NCBI GenBank assembly: GCA_963770315.1
Contig: CAVYPC010000002.1
Span: 2,356,001 to 2,420,000, forward strand
Direction of reading: 5' to 3'
Length of the DNA: 64,000 nt
Source of the DNA: VRUE01 sp963770315
GTDB taxonomy: Bacteria; Actinomycetota; Thermoleophilia; Solirubrobacterales; 70-9
The notes beneath the pieces were generated by a model. That model ran no database searches, had not been told where the DNA came from, and was given only the letters and a program-made list of their open reading frames with translations. Position numbers and translations under genes: made by a program. Positions 56,165 through 64,000 of this stretch are shown in pieces. Positions within the stretch are counted from its first letter, which is position 1; each line of letters begins with the position of its first letter.

Positions 56165-57592
56165 TCAGGTGAGGTCCGTCTCGACTTCGATGCGGCCGGA
56201 TTTGGCCGCGTCGGCGAGCGCGCCGTAGTCGAGCTCGTTCTGATCGGCGTAGCGCTCTGAGAACTCGGCGATCGCCTGATCGAAGCTGTCGCTCTTGCCG
56301 AGATAGGCGGCGATCGCGATCCGATCGCCGGACCGGGCGTGGGCTCGGGCCAGGGTCCAACCGCATACCCGCCCGTAGACCTCCAGCCCCTTCGGCGGCA
56401 GGGTCTCGATATCGACCGAGCGCTTGCCGTCCCAGAGCTGGCGCACGTAGAAATCGCGCTCCTTGTCGTCCATGCCGAAGGCCGGAAGCCAGCCGAGGAG
56501 GATGTCGCTTGACGCCTGCATCAGCCACTGCCCCTCGACCACCCGCTCGCCGTGGTTGCCGAACTCGCTCGCCCCGGTGTAGGGCTCGAGCACCGAGGCC
56601 TCGGCCTCCTTGGCCTGCATAAAGAGCGGGTCCTGCCCGTCACGGCCCATCATCAAGATCACCCAGGCGCGAGTGCCGACGCTGCCGACCCCGACCACCT
56701 TGCGAGCCAGGTCAACGAATCGGTAGCTGTCGAAGAGATGGCGGCGGTCCCCCTTGAGGCTCTCGCGGTAGCGGCTGAGCATCTCTTGGAATCGCTCTTC
56801 GAGCTCGTGGCGTCGATCGTCGGAGACGAGCTCGCGGGCCGGGACGATCAGGGGTGGATCGCTGATGATCCGCGGTTGGCCATCGACCTCGTGGACGAGA
56901 CGATCGAAAGCCTTGAGGCTGTTCTTCCTCCTTGCCTTTGCCACGTTCTTTTCAGCCGCCTTCATCTGCTTGCGGTCGGCGACCTTTGCCAAATCCCCGA
57001 GCAGGGCCTCGACGTCGAGCCGCGCGTACCAGACTTCGAGGTTTCCCATCGCGGCGAAACTTCGCATCGCCTTGCGGTATTCGCGGGCGGTGGCGAGGAC
57101 GGCGGCGCGGGTCTCCTTGGGGGTGAAGTTGCGATCGCGCCCGGCGATCTCAAAGCTCGCCGCGAGGCGCTTGACGTCCCACTCCCAGGGACCGGGAAGC
57201 GTCTCGTCGAAGTCGTTGACGTCCAGGACAAGGCGCCGATCAGGGGCCGCGAAGATCCCGAAGTTCGAGAGATGGGCGTCGCCGCATAGCTGAACTCGCA
57301 GACCCGATTGCGGGGTCTTCGCCAGGTCCATCGCCATGACCGCGGCGGCGCCGCGGAAGAAGGTGAACGGCGAAGCCAGCATCCGCCCGTAGCGGATCGG
57401 CACGAGCTCTGGGACACGGCTCTTGGCCTGGCTCTCGAGCACCTTGACCGGGTCTTTCCGGCCCTTCGCCGGCTTCCACTCTGCGTGGCTGGAGCGAGAT
57501 GCGTTTTCGCGGGCCGCCTTGCCGGCGGCGGCGCTCTTCGTTGCCGCGGAATCGAGATCCACAGGTTGTGATGTGGTGGCCGTCAGAGGCAT
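56165..57592 (-). CDS. DUF2252 family protein
   Basis: A protein of about 475 residues with a kinase-like (aminoglycoside phosphotransferase-type) fold. GDAHLSNFGIFAAPDRRLVL and DVNDFDETLPGPWEWDVKRL are the catalytic-loop-like and metal-loop-like blocks that define DUF2252. The N-terminal ~60 residues are Lys/Ala-rich. The substrate is unknown. The start at 57592 (MPLTATTSQPVD) is chosen; an ATG 13 codons upstream also exists. It lies between HdeD and the HD-domain gene. Confidence 0.85.
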   Translation of the reverse strand: MPLTATTSQPVDLDSAATKSAAAGKAARENASRSSHAEWKPAKGRKDPVKVLESQAKSRVPELVPIRYGRMLASPFTFFRGAAAVMAMDLAKTPQSGLRVQLCGDAHLSNFGIFAAPDRRLVLDVNDFDETLPGPWEWDVKRLAASFEIAGRDRNFTPKETRAAVLATAREYRKAMRSFAAMGNLEVWYARLDVEALLGDLAKVADRKQMKAAEKNVAKARRKNSLKAFDRLVHEVDGQPRIISDPPLIVPARELVSDDRRHELEERFQEMLSRYRESLKGDRRHLFDSYRFVDLARKVVGVGSVGTRAWVILMMGRDGQDPLFMQAKEAEASVLEPYTGASEFGNHGERVVEGQWLMQASSDILLGWLPAFGMDDKERDFYVRQLWDGKRSVDIETLPPKGLEVYGRVCGWTLARAHARSGDRIAIAAYLGKSDSFDQAIAEFSERYADQNELDYGALADAAKSGRIEVETDLT

Positions 57593-57785
57593 AAGCCGCT
57601 GGAAGGCGCGGGACGCTTGGCTCGCGCCCACCGCGTTTGATCATCCCACCGGGAACCCCCAAAGTCGAGGGCAGGGCGGCTTTCAACTGACGCCACCGCC
57701 GTCACGGTTAAGAGGATGTAACGACAACGGGGAAAAGGTGGATACTCGGTTGGTGGCTAGTCGCGGGTGCATCGGCTCGACTGAT

Positions 57786-58397
57786 ATGGCCGCCTCTTTG
57801 CGGCAAGCTCCACCTGCCTGGATCAATCGCTCTCCGCTCCTGGTCGACGCCTACTCCCTCGCGGTGGCGGCCCACGGCGAGCAGCGGCGGCCCTCGGATG
57901 GGCGCTACTTCCTCGATCACGTGGTCGAGGTCGCCGAGCTGCTTCAACGTGCCGGGTTCGATGACGAGCTCGTCGCGGTGGGGCTCCTGCACGACGCCGT
58001 CGAGCGGGGGACGCTCGGCGAGGAGGAATTGCGAGATGAGATGGGAGAGAGCATCAGCTCGCTCGTGCTCATCCTCAGCGAGGACCCCGGAATCGAGTCC
58101 TTCGACCGGCGAAAGGCAGGCTTGCGAGATCAGGTCGCGGCGGCGGGAGGTTGGGCAGTGACGGTGTATGCCGCCGATAAGCTCTCCGACATTCTTGGGC
58201 TGCGCAGGGGCGTCGAGACGGCTGGCGAGGGAATCGAGGAGCGCATCGGCACCAGCATCGAGAGCATGACCGCCCACTACGGCGAGTCGGTGGAGATGAT
58301 CGAATCGCTAAGGCCCGGCTCGGCCTTCCTGCCCGCGCTCCGCCTGGAGATGCAGCGGCTGGAGGCCGACGTCTTCGAGGGGTCGAATGGTCGATAG
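57786..58397 (+). CDS. HD-domain (RelA/SpoT-type) phosphohydrolase
   Basis: A protein of about 203 residues. The HD domain resembles the ppGpp hydrolase part of Rel proteins: AVAAHGEQRRPSDGRYFLDH supplies the first His, VAVGLLHDAVERGTLGEEEL the His-Asp pair, and VYAADKLSDILGLR the last Asp. There is no synthetase domain, so it could be a small alarmone hydrolase (SAH/Mesh1-like), though the substrate is unproven. A GTG near 57738 would lengthen it. It overlaps the aquaporin gene by 11 bases. Confidence 0.82.
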   Translation: MAASLRQAPPAWINRSPLLVDAYSLAVAAHGEQRRPSDGRYFLDHVVEVAELLQRAGFDDELVAVGLLHDAVERGTLGEEELRDEMGESISSLVLILSEDPGIESFDRRKAGLRDQVAAAGGWAVTVYAADKLSDILGLRRGVETAGEGIEERIGTSIESMTAHYGESVEMIESLRPGSAFLPALRLEMQRLEADVFEGSNGR

Positions 58398-59313
58398 CGA
58401 CCACACCGAGGACAAGCGCGAGGACGAGGCGACCGAGGCCGAGCTCGCAGGCATACCGCTTGGACCCCGCACCCGCCACCTGCTCGCGCTTGAGTTCGGG
58501 GATCGCAGAGACTTCGACGATCCGCGGCTGGAGTGGCGGCGGCTGTTCTCTGAGTTGCTGGGGACGTACTTCCTGGCCTTGGTCGCTGCCGGCGGCGGGC
58601 TGCTCTACGCCAAAGGTCAGATCAGCCTGGAGGCGGCCGTCGTCGCGCCCGGGCTCATGGTCATGGCGATCATCCTCTTCATGGGCGCGGTGTCCGGCGC
58701 GCACCTGAATCCGGCCGTCTCCCTCGCGTTCGCGCTGCGTGGCGACTTCCCCTGGAAACGCCTGCCCGGCTACATCATCGTTCAGCTGATCGGAGCGACG
58801 CTCGCCTGCCTGTTTCTCCTGGCGGTCTTCGGCAACGTCGAGCACCTTGGAGCGACCCTGCCGGGTGCGGGGTACCACGACTGGCAGGCCCTGCTGATGG
58901 AGACGGTGCTAACCGCGGGACTGGTCAGCGTGATCTTGGGCACCGCCTCGGCGGCGCAGAACGTCGGTGCGATTGCCGCCATCGGGGTTGGTGGCTACAT
59001 CGCCCTGGCGGGCCTCTGGGCGGCCCCGGTGAGCGGGGTTTCGATGAATCCAGCCCGTTCCTTCGGTCCGGCGCTGGTCAGTGGCGACTTCACGAGCTAC
59101 TGGGTCTACGTGGTCGGCCCGCTCGCCGGGGCGCTGATCGCGGTCGGCTGTGCCACGGTGCTACGTGGGCGTGGCGGCACTTCGATCTCACGCGCCGCAG
59201 GGTCGGGAGTCCTAGACCCGGGCAGCCTCAGCGCCCGCCAGCGGCTGGCGCGCAAAATCGAGCGGGGCGAGGTCGACCCCCAAAGCTTTGCTGAGGAGGG
59301 GAAGCGGCACTAA
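58387..59313 (+). CDS. MIP-family channel (aquaporin / glycerol facilitator)
   Basis: A 308-residue membrane channel. After a ~50-residue soluble N-terminus, six helices follow with the two half-helix motifs GAHLNPAVSLAF and GVSMNPARSFGP, both NPA intact. The second motif's Arg (NPAR) is the selectivity-filter Arg. It should conduct water or small neutral solutes. It is translated from a start overlapping the HD gene. A soluble C-terminal tail of ~45 residues ends it. Confidence 0.9.
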   Translation: MVDSDHTEDKREDEATEAELAGIPLGPRTRHLLALEFGDRRDFDDPRLEWRRLFSELLGTYFLALVAAGGGLLYAKGQISLEAAVVAPGLMVMAIILFMGAVSGAHLNPAVSLAFALRGDFPWKRLPGYIIVQLIGATLACLFLLAVFGNVEHLGATLPGAGYHDWQALLMETVLTAGLVSVILGTASAAQNVGAIAAIGVGGYIALAGLWAAPVSGVSMNPARSFGPALVSGDFTSYWVYVVGPLAGALIAVGCATVLRGRGGTSISRAAGSGVLDPGSLSARQRLARKIERGEVDPQSFAEEGKRH

Positions 59314-59631
59314 CCAGTTGGCTCAAGGGGGATGAAAGGTCAAAAACAGCGTTCTCTGTGCCCTTGGCCTCGACCCCCCAATATCCCCTTGATGCCCAAA
59401 TGTGGTGCCGACGGAGACCCAGCGCCGAGTCAATCTCGGCCGTTGGCGGCAGTATTGAGCGCTAGAAAGGCCTTTGTCGTCAGTGCCCCCGGCGGGATTC
59501 GAACCCGCGCCGCGCGGCTTAAAAGGGGGCTCATCGTAAAACGATCGAGTCAAGTCGGCCTCAAACTATCGAGTACAGCGCAGATCCCCGGTGGGAAGTA
59601 GCGCCCTACCGACGCCACTTCAGCCCTGCCG
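59314..59631. other. Intergenic region holding a tRNA scar
   Basis: About 318 bases without a supported gene. CAAGGGG (from 59323) and CCCCTTG (to about 59391) form a short inverted repeat downstream of the aquaporin gene that could end its transcript. The rest is the tRNA-Lys remnant at 59484 and flanking sequence. Plus-strand reading of the remnant gives PGGIRTRAARLK, a well-known artefact of translating a tRNA backwards. Confidence 0.5.
59484..59526 (-). pseudogene. tRNA-Lys 3'-half remnant (right copy)
   Basis: On the minus strand: anticodon loop CTTTTAA, stem half GCCGC, variable GCGGC, T-arm GCGGG-TTCGAAT-CCCGC, acceptor CGGGGGC and A. The bases upstream (GAGCCCC...) do not form the other halves of the stems, so it is not a full tRNA. 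It is the better preserved of the two copies and forms a direct repeat with 54674-54715. Confidence 0.7.
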
Positions 59632-59985
59632 TCAACGGGCTTCATAGCGAACGTGTCCAGATTCGTCTTGCTCGACGACGACGAATCGGGTGCTGACCGA
59701 CCCGACTACGGCCGTGCAGGAGAACTTCAGCCCCTCTATCTGAGGGACCGCTGATGGGCAGCTCACCAGGGCACTTTGTCCGCGCTGAGCCAAGCTGCTC
59801 TGTGCAATCGCTCGCTCGATCTTCCCGCTGTTGAGGGTGGCGATCGACTCCGAGGAACTGCACGCAGCGAGTAGGAGGCTGGACCCGGCGATGAGGGTCA
59901 GTGCCAAGGCCCAGAGACGGCGCCGGAGCGCTGACACGGGGTGCCTTGGGTCGGCGGTCGGCGTGATGTTCTGGGGGTCTTGCAT
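59632..59985 (-). CDS. DUF4333-type lipoprotein
   Basis: A 117-residue exported lipoprotein. A long N-region with RRRLWALALTLIAGSSLLLA leads to the lipobox LLAAC; the mature domain (KIERAIAQSSLAQRGQSALV, SCPS, LKFSCTAVVG) matches the DUF4333 pattern with its two Cys residues. Function is unknown. It would be processed by the Lgt encoded at 12.7 kb. First of four exported proteins at the right end. Confidence 0.82.
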   Translation of the reverse strand: MQDPQNITPTADPRHPVSALRRRLWALALTLIAGSSLLLAACSSSESIATLNSGKIERAIAQSSLAQRGQSALVSCPSAVPQIEGLKFSCTAVVGSVSTRFVVVEQDESGHVRYEAR

Positions 59986-60015
59986 GGTGGCCTTCCTGAT
60001 GGTCGAGCCTGAGAG

Positions 60016-61305
60016 CTAGGCGAGCTTCTCGATGACTACGGAAGCATTTGAGCTCGGCTGCGTCCCTCCAATCGGCGTCGCGAGGCCGACCGCGGCGCTC
60101 GAGGTGTGGTTCCTGACCGTGAGCACAGCGCCGGCTGGAGCAATGAAGATCGCCTGCCCAGTGTTCTGCTGGGTGCCGGCGCCCGAGCCGTAGACCGCTC
60201 CCGGAACCAAGGTGCCGTTGACGAACAGCGCCATTTGGCTGGGCTCGGTGCCAGACACCGAGAAGGTGGCCTCGTAAGTGCCGGCGGTCGTGAGCGTGAC
60301 CCAGGCAGCGCCGGGCGCGTGGGTAATGCCAGGCGTCAGGACGCCGTTGGAATCGAAGGTGACGTCGGCCTCGAGCGGGACGGTCTCTCCGCCCAAGTTG
60401 TAGATGTATGCGTATTGCGAGAGCCCGCTCGAGCCACCGGGGCCAGTCGCCCCGGTGGTGCCTGGCGTGCCGGCCGGCCCTCGAGGGCCTTCGGCGCCAG
60501 AGGCTCCCTGTTGGCCAGCTTCGCCAGCGGGTCCCGACGGCCCAGCGGGTCCCGACGGTCCGACGGAGCCTTCTGAGCCGGTGGCTCCGATTTCTCCTGA
60601 AAGACCTACTTCACCCTGAGCGCCTGGAGCTCCGTTCGTGCCAGCTTCTCCTTGGGACCCGGTGGCTCCCGTTTCCCCCGAGGCGCCGACTTCGCCCTGG
60701 ACTCCTTGCAGCCCCTGAGAGCCCACGGAACCGGTAGCCCCGATCTCGCCCTGAGGACCCGTTGCTCCCGCTTTACCGACTTCTCCATTGGCGCCCGCTA
60801 CGCCGGCACTGCCAGTTGCTCCCGTTGCTCCGGTCGACCCCGCGGCCCCTTCTGCGCCAGCCGCGCCCGTGGCCCCAGTCGGTCCAGCGGCACCGATTTC
60901 ACCCTGGACACCCTGCAAGCCTTCAGGGCCGGCCGTGCCCGGTGGCCCGGTGGCGCCCGCGGTTCCGTTGCTGCCAGGAGTACCAGCAACGCCGGGAGTA
61001 CCCCCTGGCCCCTGGGGGCCGGAAGCACCAGTAGCGCCCGTGGCTCCCGCTGCCCCGGGTTTGCCTGGGGAGCCGGTCTCGCCGGTAGTTCCCTGTTGCC
61101 CTCGTGGGCCTCGATGCGAGTGACATATCGAAGGTGGCCGGTGGCCGCAGCGAAAAGAAGTTCCAACCCTGCCGGTAAACCCTGCTGAGCCGCAGGGCGG
61201 GAGAGGGTGCAGAGGACACGCCGCCGTAGCGATCGCGGTCGGGCACAGAACGGCAATCGCGCCTATTGCAAAGAGCAGGATGCTCCGGTATCGCCGACTG
61301 CGCAT
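60016..61305 (-). CDS. Secreted collagen-like protein
   Basis: A protein of about 429 residues. A signal peptide (SILLFAIGAIAVLCPTAIAT) is followed by a short Cys-containing segment, then about 76 Gly-X-Y triplets (residues ~66-294: GPRGQQGTTGETGSPGKPGA and so on), and a C-terminal beta-rich domain of ~135 residues (LSQYAYIYNLGGETVPLEAD ... NASVVIEKLA) like the TNF/C1q-like trimerising head of BclA proteins. Triple-helical stalks with globular heads suit surface filaments. The ATG at 61305 is used because the signal follows it. Confidence 0.88.
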   Translation of the reverse strand: MRSRRYRSILLFAIGAIAVLCPTAIATAACPLHPLPPCGSAGFTGRVGTSFRCGHRPPSICHSHRGPRGQQGTTGETGSPGKPGAAGATGATGASGPQGPGGTPGVAGTPGSNGTAGATGPPGTAGPEGLQGVQGEIGAAGPTGATGAAGAEGAAGSTGATGATGSAGVAGANGEVGKAGATGPQGEIGATGSVGSQGLQGVQGEVGASGETGATGSQGEAGTNGAPGAQGEVGLSGEIGATGSEGSVGPSGPAGPSGPAGEAGQQGASGAEGPRGPAGTPGTTGATGPGGSSGLSQYAYIYNLGGETVPLEADVTFDSNGVLTPGITHAPGAAWVTLTTAGTYEATFSVSGTEPSQMALFVNGTLVPGAVYGSGAGTQQNTGQAIFIAPAGAVLTVRNHTSSAAVGLATPIGGTQPSSNASVVIEKLA

Positions 61306-61475
61306 GTCTTCACCAGCTTTCTTGACCTCAGTGCCGGGAGTGCCCCGGGCCTCGAATCCACCGGGTGGATGAGGGATGACGGTCAAGTGCCGGCTGGTCA
61401 GCCTGGTGAGGCTGGGATTAGCGGGAAGGCGACCGTCTTTGGAGCATCGACAGAAGGTGTACATAACTAAACCCC

Positions 61476-62231
61476 TCATCGCGTAATGGTCAGTGGAACC
61501 CCGGCGCCGATGCGTCTCGCCAGCCAGGTGACGGCATGGGTGCCGAGTCGGATGCAGCCATGCGACACCGCCGTCCCCGGGGCACCCGTGAGGCCATTCG
61601 TTCCGTGGATGCCGATCTGACCCGGGCCGCCCTCGAATTCCTGAAAGACGTTCGATCGGGCGCTGGTAGCCAGCGCGAACGGTGCGCCGGCTTCATAAGA
61701 GGAGAGCGCGAGGGCCTCTTCGATGAAAAAGGCTCCCCGCGGAGTCGGCGTCGAGGGCTTGCCGATCACGGCGCGGAAGTGGCGCCAGGCACGACCACCG
61801 TGGTAGACGGTGACGCGCCGGCTCGAGAGCGTGACCAGAATGCGCCAGGGGGTGGAGGTAAGTCTCGTCCGGTTCGTGGAGATCCAGCCCTTGTGACTGT
61901 TGGGCCGCCCGGGAAGGCGGACATGCAGCCACGAACCCCTCTTTCGACTGCTCGCGCGGCCGAGGACCGGAAGGACGGTGCGCGCTCGGGTCAGCGGCCG
62001 GCGAGCAGCGACGGATTCGATCCGACCTGCATGTGCGCTTGGCCCAGTCCGAGCGATGTGGTCGTGCAGGAGCACGACAAGCGGCTGGCTTGCGGGGATG
62101 CGTGGAGCTGCAGCTCCGGCGGGCGCAGCGAGGATGCAGCCAAGTGCCGTCGCGATCAGCGTCGATGCCAGCGCCGAACCCCACCGGCGAGCGCCGGCGG
62201 GGTTCGAGGCATCGACGGCCCTGTGGGTCAT
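61476..62231 (-). CDS. L,D-transpeptidase (YkuD domain), exported
   Basis: A 251-residue enzyme. The signal segment is LASTLIATALGCILAAPAGA. The C-terminal YkuD domain has IGIHGTNGLTGAPGTAVSHG then CIRLGTHAVTWL, with the catalytic His and Cys in HGT and SHGCIRL. It would form 3-3 cross-links in peptidoglycan or attach proteins to it. Its start overlaps the stop of the ice-binding-type gene (ATGA), so both are co-translated, perhaps for anchoring that adhesin to the wall. Confidence 0.9.
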   Translation of the reverse strand: MTHRAVDASNPAGARRWGSALASTLIATALGCILAAPAGAAAPRIPASQPLVVLLHDHIARTGPSAHAGRIESVAARRPLTRARTVLPVLGRASSRKRGSWLHVRLPGRPNSHKGWISTNRTRLTSTPWRILVTLSSRRVTVYHGGRAWRHFRAVIGKPSTPTPRGAFFIEEALALSSYEAGAPFALATSARSNVFQEFEGGPGQIGIHGTNGLTGAPGTAVSHGCIRLGTHAVTWLARRIGAGVPLTITR

Positions 62232-63406
62232 CCCGTGAACTGGGATGGGCCGTGGCGCGGTTGGAGCACCGCCGCGGCGCAGGCGCGATAGGGGAGCGTC
62301 ATGGTCTTCGCATGGGTGGCGTCCGTAAACGTGACGCGAGCGCTGACCTGGTGCGCGCCGGGAGTGGCTCGTACCGACATCGCAAACGGCGAGTTGGTCC
62401 GGCTGCCCATCGGTTTACCGTCCAGGCTGAAGACGACCCGCTTGATCATGTGACCGCGGACCGTTGCGCGGAATCCAGAGGTGCAGGCCTCGCGCGGTGC
62501 AGACCGCACCGTAGCCCTGCCGTTCCGGGTTGCTTTTCGGACTCTCGTTCGATTGACGGGGACCGCTCGGCTTGGACCGACGGCCGACCCACCACCTGGC
62601 GGCGCCGAACTCGCCGGCCCCGTGGTTCCTGGGCCGCCCGGAGGCACGGTTCCGCTCGGTGGTTCGCCAGGGGGCGGCGTCGTGGATCCGGTTGCACACA
62701 GCGGCCTGGTGAGAACGTTGTTGATCAGGCTGACCTGGCCGTTGCGGGCGAGCACCCTCCCGATCACGGACGCTCCGTTGTTCAGCGAGATGCTCGTAAG
62801 CGCCATCAGGTTGCCCTGGAACACCGTGGTGGTGTCAAGCGTCGCCGAGCTGCCGACCTGCCAGAAGACGTTGCACGGGGAGGCTCCGTTGACCAGCACG
62901 ACTGAGCTGGCCGGAGCCGTGGTCAGTCCTTCGGCGATCTCGAAGACGAACTGCGCGTTGGGATCGCCTTTGGCGTCGAGGGTGAGTGCTCCGGTGAGTT
63001 GAGCAGAGGACGTGAAGCCGTAGGCACCGGGGGTCAGCGTCCTTTCGCCGAGGTCCGTGTTGGACAGGTCGTTGCCGCCCGAGACCGGTTGTTCGGCCGC
63101 GACGTTGTAGGCAGTGGTGAGGTCGGCTTGCGCCGTTTTGGCGACGCCGTCGTTTGCGTGCGTGGCTCCGTTTACCACGGCGACATCGAAGCCGGTCAGG
63201 GCGGTGCCGGGGGCAACGCCGAGATCGCCGTTCAGCACCGACGCATTGGTGTTCGTGACGGTGGTGCCGCCGAGCACGACGAAGGGATTGACGGTGGCGA
63301 GGTTTACCGGAGCTGCCTGCGCGGCAGCCGGAATGGCGAACGCGAAGACCAGGGCAAGAGCGATACCGGCACGCCTGGCGCGCCTGAGGTGGATGGGGTT
63401 GGACAT
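62228..63406 (-). CDS. DUF3494 ice-binding-like secreted protein with Pro-rich linker
   Basis: A protein of about 392 residues. A signal peptide (GIALALVFAFAIPAAAQAA) precedes a DUF3494 beta-solenoid (NLATVNPFVVLGGTTVTNTN, NGDLGVAPGTALTGF, DPNAQFVFEIAEGLTT and NNGASVIGRVLARNGQVSLI). A Pro/Gly linker follows near residues 235-275, then a ~110-residue Ig-like domain (RVVFSLDGKPMGSRTNSPFA). DUF3494 includes true ice-binding proteins but also many adhesins from warm habitats, so ice binding is not assured. The ATG at 63406 is used since the signal peptide follows. Confidence 0.85.
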   Translation of the reverse strand: MSNPIHLRRARRAGIALALVFAFAIPAAAQAAPVNLATVNPFVVLGGTTVTNTNASVLNGDLGVAPGTALTGFDVAVVNGATHANDGVAKTAQADLTTAYNVAAEQPVSGGNDLSNTDLGERTLTPGAYGFTSSAQLTGALTLDAKGDPNAQFVFEIAEGLTTAPASSVVLVNGASPCNVFWQVGSSATLDTTTVFQGNLMALTSISLNNGASVIGRVLARNGQVSLINNVLTRPLCATGSTTPPPGEPPSGTVPPGGPGTTGPASSAPPGGGSAVGPSRAVPVNRTRVRKATRNGRATVRSAPREACTSGFRATVRGHMIKRVVFSLDGKPMGSRTNSPFAMSVRATPGAHQVSARVTFTDATHAKTMTLPYRACAAAVLQPRHGPSQFTG

Positions 63407-63850
63407 AAATGTCCTTCCTTGTGGGGCGAGCAGCCCGGACAACGTTCCTTGGGCGCCGCCGAGCGCTGTTGTGAGCGATCGGGGGGCGGTGACAGTCCTT
63501 TCGGTAGCCCGGCGAACTCCGGTGGAGTCCCGTGGCTCTGCGGACTCGCCTCGCGACGAGGGTGCCTGAGTCGAGAAGGTCTGCTCTCGTGTCCGGTCCG
63601 CATCGACAAGAGGGAACACTGCTTGAATCGAATGCTCAGACCGGACGAATGATTTCTCCCAGGCGACAGAAGAGCGCTCAGAGCTCGCGCAGTTCGCGCA
63701 CGACGCCGGCGCAATAGCCATAGCGGCCGATGGCCTCGCGGCCATGACTACCGGTGCTCAGCAGCAGTGGGACGCCGCGTCGCAGAAATGGCCGCAGAGT
63801 CCGTGCCGTCGGACACTTTCGGCGCTCGTCAACCTCGATTCGAGCGTGGG
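63407..63850. other. 444-bp region upstream of the ice-binding-type gene, no gene recognised
   Basis: Short open frames exist on both strands but none has a recognisable domain, ribosome binding site or length that sets it apart. It should hold the promoter for the minus-strand surface-protein pair. No clear inverted repeat was seen. Confidence 0.4.
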
Positions 63851-64000
63851 ATCAAGCCGCCGCAATCGCAAGCGAATCGACCAGATCCGGCGACACGTCC
63901 CCCTCCCCGAGTCCGAGCGTGGGAAGGGCACTGAACAAATGCCCGATCACGACGTGCTCGTGGCTATGAAGCGCGGCGGCCGTCCCGTTGACCATCCAGT
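63851..64000 (-). CDS. C-terminal end of an unidentified gene running off the window
   Basis: The minus strand is open from the window edge to a TGA at 63851-63853, giving about 49 residues with WMVNGTAAALHSHEHVVIGH followed by a helix-like LPTLGLGEGDVSPDLVDSLA end. It could be the last part of an enzyme or regulator, but the fragment is too short to place. The partial frame has G/C-rich third positions as expected of real genes here. Confidence 0.3.

Noticed and set aside
59486..59526. Plus-strand peptide PGGIRTRAARLK (also at 54.7 kb)
   Set aside because: It is the reverse translation of the tRNA-Lys remnant, not a conserved protein.

Overview
The window reads as chromosomal DNA of a high-GC actinobacterium, most likely from the Thermoleophilia/Solirubrobacterales side of the phylum (inference). 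The evidence is G/C-rich third codon positions almost throughout, a dnaK-grpE-dnaJ-hspR-clpB heat-shock operon with the actinobacterial regulator HspR, an inositol-phosphate synthase next to a phosphatidylinositol-type CDP-alcohol transferase, an F420-type LLM oxidoreductase, frequent GTG and TTG starts, and split PurS/PurQ/PurL. No rRNA operon or CRISPR array is present.

Layout. 1-8.5 kb is an accessory region. It has a DUF4238 protein, two broken tRNA-like sequences, a VOC protein, a HEPN-motif protein of unknown family, a 44-residue coiled-coil ORF, a lower-GC TIGR04141/DUF6119 protein, a tyrosine recombinase coupled to an excisionase-like HTH protein, three small regulators with a clean palindromic operator, and an odd 96-nt tRNA. 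It looks like a small integrated element. 8.5-24.9 kb is housekeeping: SDR, CDF transporter, argF-lgt-prmC-lysS on the minus strand, RlmD-type methyltransferase, LLM enzyme, uracil-DNA glycosylase, a GT4-PHP fusion, the ino1/CDP-alcohol transferase/PAP2 lipid group, a hydrolase, nth and a cytochrome c. 24.9-35.7 kb carries a secreted nuclease-like protein, the complete heat-shock operon, and a cell-wall pair ending in a lytic transglycosylase fused to an M15-like domain.

36-52.9 kb is a dispersed IMP-synthesis region on the plus strand: purD, purE, purB, purC, purS, purQ, purL, purF, purN and purH. It is interrupted by a cyclase-domain protein, a P450, an MFS pump with its divergent TetR repressor, and a nitronate monooxygenase. 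purM and purK are not in the window. 53.1-59.5 kb holds a GHKL/MORC-like ATPase, then a block (TacA/TacT-like toxin-antitoxin, HdeD, DUF2252, HD domain, aquaporin) flanked by two direct copies of a tRNA-Lys 3' half. 59.6-64 kb encodes exported proteins: a DUF4333 lipoprotein, a collagen-like protein, an L,D-transpeptidase and a DUF3494 ice-binding-type adhesin.

The most unusual features are non-coding or subtle. Several very strong inverted repeats occur, including a 56-bp near-perfect palindrome and two composite double-arm hairpins of about 120 nt between convergent genes. The only lysyl-tRNA synthetase seen has several lysine-pocket residues replaced. Three or four tRNA fragments mark likely integration scars.
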